A DNA stretch of 21,629 bases from a virus. The stretch lies in the IMG/VR virus record IMGVR_UViG_3300024503_000573, positions 1-21,629 of that record. One strand, written 5' to 3'. The stretch's first letter is position 1; every line of letters begins with the position of its first letter. The notes under the pieces are model-generated. The model worked only from the letters and a program-made list of their open reading frames with translations. It did not search any database and was not told the origin of the DNA. Positions 1 through 5,901 of this stretch are shown here, in pieces. The translations under genes were made by a program, and so were the position numbers.

Positions 1-330
1 CCATTTATCAAAGAAGCAACAAAGAATAAGTTTAAAATTAAAATCAAACAAGTTAAACCTGTTCTCCATTATGTGATGGCAGAAGCAGGTCATATTGATA
101 TTTTTGAATACTCAGCAGAAGGAACAAGATTAGTTGCTCAAGTTGATAATGTTGAACAGTACATTAGAGACCAAATAGAGCAAAACACACTTTACGAAAT
201 TGAAAATAAAGTAATCATTGATGAACCAATAAAAGATAAGTTCACAAAAGAAGGACAAGAAAGATTCAAACCTCTCTATGCCCCTCCTAAAAAGATTGCT
301 AAAAAATTATCTGCTCGCTTGTCTTTTTGA
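1..330 (+). CDS. hypothetical protein, 3' end only
   Basis: The reading frame is open from the first base of the window, so this is the last 109 codons of a gene that begins upstream. A GTG-ATG pair at 73-78 could be mistaken for a start, but the frame continues to the left without a stop. The visible part is lysine-rich at its left end (KNKFKIKIKQVK), has an acidic middle (VDNVEQYIRDQIEQN) and ends in a basic tail. I see no recognisable domain, membrane segment or signal. It is the only clear plus-strand gene here, and its last 24 bases overlap the end of the convergent nuclease gene, so the two units meet tail to tail without an obvious terminator. Function unknown. Confidence 0.75.
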   Translation, partial: PFIKEATKNKFKIKIKQVKPVLHYVMAEAGHIDIFEYSAEGTRLVAQVDNVEQYIRDQIEQNTLYEIENKVIIDEPIKDKFTKEGQERFKPLYAPPKKIAKKLSARLSF

Positions 331-747
331 TTCCAATAGAGAAAAATCTTTCTTTTTAGTTCCACCATCATATTCCCAAGCATATCCTTCATCAATCATC
401 ATTTGATTAACTGATTTCTTTTTATTGACTGCGGATACTTCAGCATCTCCAATAAACAAATGTCCCAGAATTCTTCCGTACTTTTCGGTAGAATCTGGGA
501 GTTCTGTTTTAACAATAATATCAGTTTGTCCATCTAACTTTTTCTTGAGCCATTCTTTAACTTCAAGACCAAGTGCTTTTTCTTTTGCATCAGTTGTTCT
601 GCTCTCTGGGGTATCGACACCAGCAAGACGAATTCTTTTTTCTAAACTTATATCAAACCCTAAATCTATTGACGCATCTATTGTATCACCATCTACAACT
701 TTTAAAACTGATTTAATCCTATAAATGTATGGGTCTTTATCTGCCAT
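307..747 (-). CDS. thermonuclease-like (staphylococcal nuclease family) protein
   Basis: This 146-residue protein carries the staphylococcal nuclease (SNase) signature set. VVDGDT is at residues 17-22, RLAGVDTPE is at 40-48 with the catalytic-type Arg40 and Glu48 and the calcium-ligand Asp45, and EKYGR is at 88-92 with the second catalytic-type Arg92. In the family these residues support calcium-dependent cleavage of DNA and RNA phosphodiester bonds. Length fits a single-domain SNase. There is no signal peptide, so a cytoplasmic role such as host DNA degradation or nucleotide recycling is the natural inference. It lies 4 bases downstream of the GIY-YIG endonuclease gene, so the two are probably co-transcribed, and it converges with the plus-strand gene at 307-330. 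Confidence 0.9.
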   Translation of the reverse strand: MADKDPYIYRIKSVLKVVDGDTIDASIDLGFDISLEKRIRLAGVDTPESRTTDAKEKALGLEVKEWLKKKLDGQTDIIVKTELPDSTEKYGRILGHLFIGDAEVSAVNKKKSVNQMMIDEGYAWEYDGGTKKKDFSLLESKRQASR

Positions 748-751
748 TTAT

Positions 752-1342
752 TTAATTTGATTTACTCTTACTATATATTCTTCCCTGAACCCATCCACAT
801 TCAGGAACTTCATTACGACCAAAAAGTCTTTCAACTTCACCATCATTCCACCACTTTCTCCCAGTCATATAATTTTTTCTTTTGTCCTTGAATTCTTGGG
901 AACGAACTGCTCCTTTCTTATTTTGTGGTAGTTTTTCTATATGTTCCTTTGTTTTTTTCTTACCAGATAAAGCATTACTTATGTTTTCTCTATGAGATTT
1001 TGAAGCAGTCTTACCATAAAAAGGGTGATTTATACCACTCATCCTCAAACTATGAGATTTCTTTTGTTCTTCACTAATAATCTTACCAGAAGTTCCCTCA
1101 CCACCATCAGTAAGGTTTCTCAAAATCCCAGTCCCATTATCTTTTCTACCATAAACAGCAATCATATAAATTTCGTGTTTGATTGCCTCTTGTTCTGTTA
1201 GATTTCTTTTTAGATATATTATTCTATCTTTACTTGGTAAAGGTACAATTCTTTTTTTAACATACAATCTAAACCCTTTACCTTTACCGATGTAATAAGG
1301 TGTTCCGTCTTCCCGCAAGTATGCGTAAGTATAATATTCCAT
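752..1342 (-). CDS. GIY-YIG homing endonuclease with NUMOD3-like DNA-binding repeats
   Basis: The 196-residue product starts with a GIY-YIG-type nuclease domain. YAY at residues 6-8 and YYIGKG at 16-21 replace the two name-giving motifs, a candidate catalytic arginine is R25, and acidic and asparagine residues (E52/E57, N76 in RNLTDGGEG) occupy expected places. A NUMOD3-like segment (NHPFYGK..S..H) covers about 105-125. The C-terminus carries a WWNDG...GW..GR module (about 164-188) common in phage homing endonucleases. Such proteins cut intronless or element-free alleles and spread themselves. I see no flanking intron, so it looks free-standing. A late promoter lies 23 bases upstream of the ATG, with almost no Shine-Dalgarno sequence. 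Target site unknown. Confidence 0.88.
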   Translation of the reverse strand: MEYYTYAYLREDGTPYYIGKGKGFRLYVKKRIVPLPSKDRIIYLKRNLTEQEAIKHEIYMIAVYGRKDNGTGILRNLTDGGEGTSGKIISEEQKKSHSLRMSGINHPFYGKTASKSHRENISNALSGKKKTKEHIEKLPQNKKGAVRSQEFKDKRKNYMTGRKWWNDGEVERLFGRNEVPECGWVQGRIYSKSKSN

Positions 1343-1364
1343 CTGCTTTGTTTGTGGTTATAGT

Positions 1365-1372
1365 TATTTATA
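1365..1372 (-). promoter_or_regulatory. T4-type late promoter TATAAATA upstream of the GIY-YIG gene
   Basis: The minus strand reads TATAAATA, identical to the T4 late promoter core used with the phage sigma factor gp55. It sits 23 bases before the ATG at 1342, giving a leader of only some 15 bases. It directly follows the terminator hairpin at 1381-1396. Confidence 0.7.
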
Positions 1373-1373
1373 C

Positions 1374-1396
1374 AAGAAAAGGAGCATTTCTGCTCC
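1374..1396 (-). terminator. Rho-independent terminator after the 1439-1981 gene
   Basis: A perfect 6-bp stem (GGAGCA / TGCTCC at 1381-1386 and 1391-1396) with a 4-base loop is followed on the minus strand by TTTTCTT. It closes the unit ending with the gene at 1439-1981 and abuts the next late promoter. Confidence 0.65.
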
Positions 1397-1438
1397 CAAT
1401 CCTTTGCTTGAATAACCACAAACAAGCACTAATATTTA

Positions 1439-1981
1439 TCATCCAAGAATAGAATCTCTCCACTCTTCACTCATATTCACCATAATTGCTTCTGCTGCTT
1501 CTGGTGTTTCAGCATATCCTTCATCAAGTAAGTGTGAGAGGATGATGTCGTAGAGGTCATATTGGTCAGAAAGTCCCTGCCTCTCAGCAGCATTTGACAT
1601 TCTTCTTCTCATATCCTCTCTTTTTCTTTTTTTAATTTCTTCTGGACTTATCTTAGATGCTTTTTTTTCTTGTTGAGATTGATAATATTTCCCGTGAAAA
1701 CCCGAACCTCCAATACTTCTTGCAGTGGGTTTTCCTTTACCTCTCCTTTGTTTATGTGCTTGCTGCCTATTTTGATTTACACTCGTATCACCGGATCTAA
1801 CAATCATATCCAATCGTCTTCTGTTTTTTGGACTTAATCTATCAATATGTCTTTTGTCACGAACATTCATTTTCTTCCAATCATCCATAGTATCATCAAC
1901 TTTTGCTTCATCAAGTTGCTGTTGATTTTCAACAACTTCCATATATGCTTCTTGAAGACTACGAAAATCTTGTGCGTCCAT
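1439..1981 (-). CDS. hypothetical protein with acidic C-terminal helical segment
   Basis: This 180-residue soluble protein has no domain I can name. Its N-terminus (SLQEAYMEVVENQQQLDEA) is glutamine- and glutamate-rich and probably helical. The middle, about residues 37-127, is strongly basic, with many K/R and a KISPEEIKKRKREDMRRR stretch. The last 40 residues form an acidic block (LYDIILSHLLDEGYAETPEA onward, ending in SEEWRDSILG). That C-terminal pattern reminds me of short tails on T4-like cyanophage structural or core proteins, but this is an impression only. It has an AATAAATA late-like element just upstream and a terminator just downstream, so it may form its own late unit. Function unknown. 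Confidence 0.75.
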   Translation of the reverse strand: MDAQDFRSLQEAYMEVVENQQQLDEAKVDDTMDDWKKMNVRDKRHIDRLSPKNRRRLDMIVRSGDTSVNQNRQQAHKQRRGKGKPTARSIGGSGFHGKYYQSQQEKKASKISPEEIKKRKREDMRRRMSNAAERQGLSDQYDLYDIILSHLLDEGYAETPEAAEAIMVNMSEEWRDSILG

Positions 1982-2001
1982 TTTTATGAATACTTTTTAG
2001 G

Positions 2002-2009
2002 TATTTATT
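2002..2009 (-). promoter_or_regulatory. possible late promoter AATAAATA
   Basis: The minus strand reads AATAAATA, one base from the T4 late consensus, 21 bases before the ATG at 1981. It overlaps the stop region of the gene at 2008-2220. Confidence 0.4.
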
Positions 2010-2220
2010 AGAATGGCAACTTGAACTTCTCAGTATTTAGTTTAGGAATAGGTAGTTTCTCAAATGCTTTATTAACTTGATTCTCTACGACTTTACCAAC
2101 AAACTCTTCTGGATTGTTGAGGATTGCTTCCGCTTTCTTATAAGTCACATAAGCACCGTAACAAAGTGCTCCACTAATTGCCAGACTCGTTGCTGACAGA
2201 ATGATTGCTAGATTTTTCAT
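2008..2220 (-). CDS. small membrane-anchored hypothetical protein
   Basis: A 70-residue protein. Residues 3-25 form a hydrophobic segment (LAIILSATSLAISGALCYGA), which reads as an uncleaved N-terminal anchor. The remainder (YKKAEAILNN... to the KFKLPF end) is a short amphipathic, proline-containing domain probably facing the periplasm. No proper lipobox is seen: the residue before the only Cys is Leu. It overlaps by 47 bases the 49-residue membrane peptide gene upstream and belongs to the tightly packed lysis/envelope group. A spanin-like or holin-accessory role is possible from topology and context only. Confidence 0.7.
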   Translation of the reverse strand: MKNLAIILSATSLAISGALCYGAYVTYKKAEAILNNPEEFVGKVVENQVNKAFEKLPIPKLNTEKFKLPF

Positions 2221-2323
2221 CTTTCATTTCCTCGTGTGCTAATCGTAGTATGTAGTAAATTACATATGCAGTAAAGATAAGACCGCATCCCAATATTGTA
2301 ACAACTCCCCACGGAAAATCCAT
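2174..2323 (-). CDS. 49-residue single-pass membrane peptide
   Basis: This small frame starts with ATG at 2323 inside a TGATG overlap with the stop of the metallopeptidase gene, which suggests translational coupling. The product begins MDFPWGVVTILGCGLIF and is hydrophobic through about residue 27. A charged segment follows (RLAHEEMKDEK), then a polar serine/asparagine-rich tail. Its 3' part overlaps the start of the next gene (2008-2220) in another frame by 47 bases. Two overlapping genes that each encode a small membrane protein, next to wall-degrading enzymes, recall nested spanin pairs, but no lipoprotein signal is present. Unrecognised family. Confidence 0.65.
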   Translation of the reverse strand: MDFPWGVVTILGCGLIFTAYVIYYILRLAHEEMKDEKSSNHSVSNESGN

Positions 2324-3069
2324 CAATACTTACCCTCAGTGCAATACTCAACTTTCTTATTTGGATAATAAGGATACTTACCTTCTTGTGGTTTCATCCA
2401 TCCACATCCAATTAACCAATCCATCGTCATTGGGGTAGGACGAATTTGTTCCCACAGAGGACCATTCGCACACATTTCTAACTTTTCTGCAGTCTGATTT
2501 GATTGCTCTTCTGCCCAGTTAGCATCTGCTTCCCAGGGAACAGCACGACTTTGCATCATTGATTCATAAGTTAATCTAGTTTGCTTCATTACCCATGCAG
2601 GTATTTCAGAATCCTGATGTACCTGAGCCATAAAAGAAGTTTGTAGTCCACCACCCATACAATCTTGTACAGCGTGCCACCCTTCATGTCTCATTGTTCC
2701 CAGAAACTCTCTAGGATCTTTGAGAAGTTGTTCATTCACGAAGAAACGATTATAGTTTGGCTTATATAATCCTACTGTTCTTGGAGTAAAGTATCTTTCC
2801 GGTGCAACATAAACAGGAACATTTACACCATCAAGAGCAGTAATAATTCTTTTTAGTTCTTCTCTGAACGGGTCAAAATCTGGATTCTTTAGTAGTTCAG
2901 AATCCACTGTGAGTTTCTCTATACCCTCAGTGCATTCTAGGAGAATCATGCAACCCATTGCCTCTGCACTATAAGGTCTTACTGTTGGTTGCTTTGGTTC
3001 CAGTGATGATGCAATAGCAGGAAATGCTAAGGATAAAACTAAACCAACTGAGGTGAACAACTTTTTCAT
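2323..3069 (-). CDS. exported HExxH zinc metallopeptidase-like protein
   Basis: I place the start at 3069 (248 residues) because it forms an ATGA overlap with the upstream stop and begins a classic signal peptide (MKKLFTSVGLVLSLAFPAIA); an in-frame ATG lies 12 bases upstream. The mature part contains RHEGWHAVQD, with the zinc-binding HExxH at residues 128-132. About 50 residues later, PWEADA (Glu180) could supply a third zinc ligand. Several cysteines (C40, C46, C137, C199, C222, C243) could form disulfides outside the cytoplasm. The family-level inference is a periplasmic zinc peptidase. Its place beside muramidase and C39-peptidase genes suggests envelope remodelling or lysis, but the substrate is unknown. 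Confidence 0.75.
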   Translation of the reverse strand: MKKLFTSVGLVLSLAFPAIASSLEPKQPTVRPYSAEAMGCMILLECTEGIEKLTVDSELLKNPDFDPFREELKRIITALDGVNVPVYVAPERYFTPRTVGLYKPNYNRFFVNEQLLKDPREFLGTMRHEGWHAVQDCMGGGLQTSFMAQVHQDSEIPAWVMKQTRLTYESMMQSRAVPWEADANWAEEQSNQTAEKLEMCANGPLWEQIRPTPMTMDWLIGCGWMKPQEGKYPYYPNKKVEYCTEGKY

Positions 3070-3266
3070 TCGTTCCACCATCCTTCTTCTTTGTGTATCC
3101 AGACTTTCAAATCTTTTACATACTTTCTCAAGATCTGGGCCTGCTCTTCATGCCAAAAATCACCCGTCTCCATGTGAAGACGGGTGTGATTATCTATAGC
3201 TTTGAGTATTTGGTGGATGGGAGCATTCCAACACTCTCGTTTTGGAGTGTTCCATTCTCTTGGCAT
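3066..3266 (-). CDS. hypothetical protein, histidine- and tryptophan-rich
   Basis: A 66-residue soluble protein rich in His, Trp and charged residues (HQILKAIDNHTRLHMETGDF, then a helical EEQAQILRKYVKDLK). It has no membrane segment or known motif. Its stop overlaps the ATG of the metallopeptidase gene (ATGA), so the two are probably coupled. Its first 73 bases overlap the 3' part of another small frame (3194-3361). The compact helical pattern and the coupling make it a likely real gene; function unknown. Confidence 0.65.
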   Translation of the reverse strand: MPREWNTPKRECWNAPIHQILKAIDNHTRLHMETGDFWHEEQAQILRKYVKDLKVWIHKEEGWWNE

Positions 3267-3361
3267 TGGTATGTAAATGTGTAAATTTGATTATCACTTA
3301 AAAAATCAGTTTGACATAAGTTAGGTCCAACTAACACATGACCAACAATAGTCAAAGTCAT
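3194..3361 (-). CDS. 55-residue hypothetical protein overlapping its neighbour
   Basis: The frame starts with ATG at 3361, only 8 bases after the stop of the 40-residue basic peptide gene, and fills what would otherwise be a 100-base gap. The product (MTLTIVGHVLVGPNLCQTDF...) has a plausible beta-rich start, two further segments with Cys and Tyr, and no membrane span. Its last 73 bases overlap the gene at 3066-3266 in another frame. No strong Shine-Dalgarno is seen. The amino-acid make-up looks protein-like, so I keep it with moderate confidence. Confidence 0.5.
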   Translation of the reverse strand: MTLTIVGHVLVGPNLCQTDFLSDNQIYTFTYQCQENGTLQNESVGMLPSTKYSKL

Positions 3362-3369
3362 GAATTCAA

Positions 3370-3492
3370 TCATTTTTTCTTTCCACCATTCTTTGCTTTT
3401 TTAGCGTTAGCATTACCAGAGTTTTGCTTTTTGTTGTTAGAAGATCCAGCACCGCCAGAACCTTTTTTACCTTTATTTGCAGACTTAGACAT
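3370..3492 (-). CDS. 40-residue lysine/glycine/asparagine-rich basic peptide
   Basis: ATG at 3492 overlaps the stop of the upstream gene as TAATG. The product (MSKSANKGKKGSGGAGSSNN, then KK-rich to the end) is made almost entirely of Lys, Gly, Ser, Asn and Ala, with a strong net positive charge and no hydrophobic core. It should be disordered and could bind nucleic acid or anionic polymers. No family recognised. Confidence 0.65.
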   Translation of the reverse strand: MSKSANKGKKGSGGAGSSNNKKQNSGNANAKKAKNGGKKK

Positions 3493-3836
3493 TATGCTCC
3501 ACCTGTGCGAGGTTGTACTTGACCTTCCAGAACTTCTACTCTTTCTTCAAGAGTTGGTTCCGATGCGGAAACTTCGGGAGTAGGTAGTTCAGGAAGAGAT
3601 TCTACAACCTCTTCTCTTTTTGTCTCATCCTTTTTTTCATCATCATCACCACCCTTCTTCATTGTGTTAATACCAAAGGTTGCAGCAGATGCGGTGAAAA
3701 CAGTAGCAATGAAAGTGGGGTCCATCTTAGATAGAGCACCAGCATAACTAGCAGTAAGGAGAGCAGCAGACCAACCCAAAATCGCAATGCGTATAACAGT
3801 ACTCATACACTTTTCCTTTTTAGTTTGTGTTTCCAT
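3492..3836 (-). CDS. two-helix membrane protein, holin candidate
   Basis: The 114-residue product has two hydrophobic segments, about residues 12-35 (STVIRIAILGWSAALLTASY) and 40-58 (PTFIATVFTASAATFGIN). A long charged tail follows (GGDDDEKKDETKREEVVE), with a final coiled-coil-like stretch (LEERVEVLEGQV). Two membrane helices with a charged cytoplasmic tail, immediately downstream of a muramidase gene, fit a class II holin, but nothing diagnostic is present. Two starts are possible, each with a Shine-Dalgarno: ATG 3836 (AAAGGA) and ATG 3806 (AAAAAGGA). They differ by ten residues including three lysines. Confidence 0.7.
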   Translation of the reverse strand: METQTKKEKCMSTVIRIAILGWSAALLTASYAGALSKMDPTFIATVFTASAATFGINTMKKGGDDDEKKDETKREEVVESLPELPTPEVSASEPTLEERVEVLEGQVQPRTGGA

Positions 3837-3854
3837 TTGTTCCTTTGTGTGAGG

Positions 3855-4526
3855 TTAACCTTTTTTCCAAGCTTCACCTTCTGCTTTTCTTCTACGAGCA
3901 AGTCCTGCTTCTACATTTGAACCAGGATTACGATAGAGGAATAACGCATCAGGAACCAAGTCCCATTCTTTATTCTTCAAGCGTTTAGTAATAGTATTAA
4001 AGTTATCACCACCGTAAAAACCGGCACCAAGATTATAAGCAAAGCTGAGCAGAGCGCCTCTTTTTCCATCTGACATTTCACTCCAATAAGGGATTTTTCT
4101 TAATGCAGGAAGAAACTCTTTCTTACACTGCTCAATTAAAAGTTCATCTGCTTCCGCCTGAGTGAGTGTATCTCCCATATGGAACGCTGAACCATCTTTC
4201 TTACGGGTTGAACCCCAACCAATCGTGATTGGAAGTCCTCCAGTAAGAGGATCGGGATATGCTTTTAGATGACATCCCTCAAACTCTTTGATTAATTTGA
4301 GTCCCATCATTGGAACATCATCACCACCAACTACAGGTGCTGCAGCAGCGGGAGTGGATGCTGGTGCAGCACTAGTCTTTTTTCCTCTGTAAATCTCCGC
4401 CCAATCAATATTATCTTCTAGATATTTGACTGGGAGATTATCTTCCAACCACTGAACTGCTTTAACATGATTAGGATTCTTCTCGTCATAGAATTTGAAG
4501 AAGTTATGAAGATCGATTCTTGCCAT
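3855..4526 (-). CDS. GH24 (T4-type) lysozyme/muramidase with N-terminal accessory module
   Basis: The C-terminal part, from about residue 73, matches the T4/lambdoid lysozyme family GH24. It has LIKEFEGCHLKAYPDP with catalytic Glu83 and Asp92, then TIGWG with Thr101, and a helical lobe ending in YRNPGSNVEAGLARRR. Such enzymes cleave the MurNAc-GlcNAc bond of peptidoglycan. Residues 1-48 form a separate module (DLHNFFKFYD...AVQWLEDNLP...DW) nearly identical to that of the C39-like protein encoded next door. An Ala/Pro/Thr-rich linker (about 51-68) joins the two parts. There is no signal peptide, so release would need a holin or delivery in the virion. It probably belongs to the late unit that starts at 5322. 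Confidence 0.9.
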   Translation of the reverse strand: MARIDLHNFFKFYDEKNPNHVKAVQWLEDNLPVKYLEDNIDWAEIYRGKKTSAAPASTPAAAAPVVGGDDVPMMGLKLIKEFEGCHLKAYPDPLTGGLPITIGWGSTRKKDGSAFHMGDTLTQAEADELLIEQCKKEFLPALRKIPYWSEMSDGKRGALLSFAYNLGAGFYGGDNFNTITKRLKNKEWDLVPDALFLYRNPGSNVEAGLARRRKAEGEAWKKG

Positions 4527-4611
4527 TGTTGTCTCCGAAATACCGTTGATAAAGTTCGTTTGCTTCTAAATGCTTTCCGTTATTTGTAAGATCTTTAATC
4601 ACCTTAAGCAT
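4504..4611 (-). CDS. 35-residue hypothetical peptide bridging two lysis genes
   Basis: This short frame (MLKVIKDLTNNGKHLEANEL, then YQRYFG and a polar end) fills the 98-base gap between the C39-peptidase and muramidase genes. It runs 23 bases into the muramidase gene in another frame. The first 25 residues look like a small helical unit. The upstream sequence is purine-rich (AAAGAAAG) rather than a clear ribosome site. It may be a real peptide or may only keep ribosomes moving through the gap. Confidence 0.45.
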   Translation of the reverse strand: MLKVIKDLTNNGKHLEANELYQRYFGDNNGKNRSS

Positions 4612-4624
4612 CTTTCTTTTAAAA

Positions 4625-5296
4625 TTAATCGAAGATTCTTCCCCATCCATCGTTGCCTCCTGGACACCAACGGTGCTTAAGAACTGCTTTAGTATAAATG
4701 GTTTTCTTTCCGTTAGTTACAGGACCAGTGTAATTATCATTTAGTGATCCATATGGGTCATTAACATAGTACCCTTTTCCATCTGGTGTCTTGCCGATTA
4801 CAACACACATGTGCCCACCAGTAGGTGCAGAAAGAGAACCCCTATGGAGTATGCCAATAACAACGGGCTTCCCAGCGTCCAGACTTTTATCGATATCAGC
4901 AAAAGATAAATTGTAACTAAAGTGTGACTTAACACCATAACCTGCCAGAACCTTCGTCTGTACGGCATGGTCCGTTGTATCACCAATTGCGAATACTTTC
5001 TTAACATATTCATCGTCGCCTTTGATACTGCCTGGCTTGAGGAAAGCAAGGCACATAGCACACGATGAAGAGTTGCAAGTTCTATGTGCATCTCTGTAGT
5101 TGTCTACTTGGTTGAAGTATGGAACTGCTAGAACTGCTGGTGTAGGGGGCTTAGTTCTAAAAATTCCAATCCAATCAGTTTCCGCATCATCTAAAAACTG
5201 AGAGGGAAGATTATCTTCTAACCACTGGACCGCTGCAACATGATTTGAATTGCTATCATCATAAAACTTAAAAAAGTTATGAAGATCTAGGGTCAT
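4625..5296 (-). CDS. C39-like cysteine peptidase with lysozyme-shared N-terminal module
   Basis: Residues 1-47 (LDLHNFFKFYDDSNSNHVAA, WLEDNLP, DW) repeat the N-terminal module of the muramidase. From about residue 54 the protein matches peptidase C39-like/papain-fold proteins. VPYFNQVDN is followed by TCNSSSCAM with probable catalytic Cys74, GGHMCVVIG with His162, and VNDPYG with Asp180. In this fold such enzymes cut peptides, including peptidoglycan cross-links. The paired muramidase suggests a wall peptidase acting on the same substrate. No export signal. It is the first gene after the late promoter TATAAATA at 5322-5329, so it probably leads the late lysis unit. The exact bond cut is not known. 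Confidence 0.82.
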   Translation of the reverse strand: MTLDLHNFFKFYDDSNSNHVAAVQWLEDNLPSQFLDDAETDWIGIFRTKPPTPAVLAVPYFNQVDNYRDAHRTCNSSSCAMCLAFLKPGSIKGDDEYVKKVFAIGDTTDHAVQTKVLAGYGVKSHFSYNLSFADIDKSLDAGKPVVIGILHRGSLSAPTGGHMCVVIGKTPDGKGYYVNDPYGSLNDNYTGPVTNGKKTIYTKAVLKHRWCPGGNDGWGRIFD

Positions 5297-5321
5297 GGAT
5301 TATCTCTATAAACACTGAGAA

Positions 5322-5329
5322 TATTTATA
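5322..5329 (-). promoter_or_regulatory. T4-type late promoter TATAAATA for the lysis unit
   Basis: A perfect TATAAATA on the minus strand lies 26 bases before the ATG of the C39-peptidase gene at 5296. It joins the T-tract of the preceding terminator, so one unit ends exactly where the next begins. Confidence 0.78.
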
Positions 5330-5354
5330 AAAAAAGCGCCCCTTTGGGCGCTTT
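5329..5354 (-). terminator. strong Rho-independent terminator after peroxiredoxin
   Basis: A perfect 9-bp stem (AAAGCGCCC / GGGCGCTTT, 5333-5341 and 5346-5354) with a 4-base loop is followed on the minus strand by seven T. It ends the photosynthesis/redox operon 8 bases after the peroxiredoxin stop. Confidence 0.88.
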
Positions 5355-5362
5355 GATTATTT

Positions 5363-5890
5363 TCAAGCAGTAACAGTTTCTCGAACCGTAGATTTCACAT
5401 AATCAAGAACCACTTCTGGAGTAGTCGCTTCGTAAGGGTCGGTTTCTGCATTATCCCGCTGCCCATCCTCAACGAATAGTTTTTCGATGATTCCGTTATC
5501 CACGACTGCAGCATAACGCCAAGAGCGATCACCGAAACCAAGGTTAGACTTAGTGACAAGCATTCCCATAGAGCGTGTGAAATATGCATTGCCGTCTGGA
5601 ATGAGTTTTACATTCTTGATGTTCTGATCTTGTGCCCAAGCATTCATCACAAACCCATCATTAACAGAGATGCAGTAAATAGCGTCGATGCCACTACCAA
5701 CAAAGTCGTCGTATTTCTCTTCGAATCCAGGTAGCTGATAGGCACTGCAAGTAGGAGTGAAAGCACCAGGCAGACTAAACAGGACCACACGCTTTCCATC
5801 GAAAAGTTCTGCAGTTGTACGATTTACAAACTCTCCGTTCTCACGAAATACAAATTCAACTTGAGGAACTTGATATTGTTCTTTACGCAT
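5363..5890 (-). CDS. peroxiredoxin (Prx5/AhpC-TSA type)
   Basis: A thiol peroxidase that reduces hydrogen peroxide and organic peroxides. The start at 5890 (MRKEQYQVPQ) is chosen over longer frames because GGAGG lies 5 bases upstream. The 175 residues carry the peroxidatic motif PGAFTPTC (Pro41, Thr45, Cys48) and the active-site arginine within DRSWRY (Arg125). C73 is the only other cysteine, so the resolving partner is unclear; electrons could come from host glutaredoxin or thioredoxin. The Prx5-like features are the PGAFTPTCS core and the LPGF segment. It is the last gene of the hli-ferredoxin operon, which fits protection of infected cyanobacteria from photo-oxidative stress. Confidence 0.93.
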   Translation of the reverse strand: MRKEQYQVPQVEFVFRENGEFVNRTTAELFDGKRVVLFSLPGAFTPTCSAYQLPGFEEKYDDFVGSGIDAIYCISVNDGFVMNAWAQDQNIKNVKLIPDGNAYFTRSMGMLVTKSNLGFGDRSWRYAAVVDNGIIEKLFVEDGQRDNAETDPYEATTPEVVLDYVKSTVRETVTA

Positions 5891-5901
5891 TTTAACCTCC
5901 A

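Larger units (their letters stand above)
1348..1425. repeat. 14-bp inverted repeat flanking terminator and late promoter
   Basis: TTGTTTGTGGTTAT at 1348-1361 is the exact reverse complement of 1412-1425. The repeat arms bracket the terminator and late promoter between the homing endonuclease and its upstream neighbour. No gene is seen in this 96-base gap. Confidence 0.7.

Noticed and set aside
425-724. plus-strand frame of 99 residues opposite the thermonuclease gene
   Set aside because: It is an antisense shadow of a gene with intact catalytic motifs, has no ribosome site and has a low-complexity Ser-rich translation.
1433-1440. GATAAATA as another late promoter upstream of the GIY-YIG gene
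   Set aside because: It lies before the terminator at 1374-1396 and differs from TATAAATA at the first base; transcripts from it would stop early.
3338-3583. plus-strand hydrophobic frame of 81 residues
   Set aside because: It lies opposite two coupled minus-strand genes (TAATG overlap); its Phe/Leu/Pro richness is the antisense of Lys/Gly/Glu codons.
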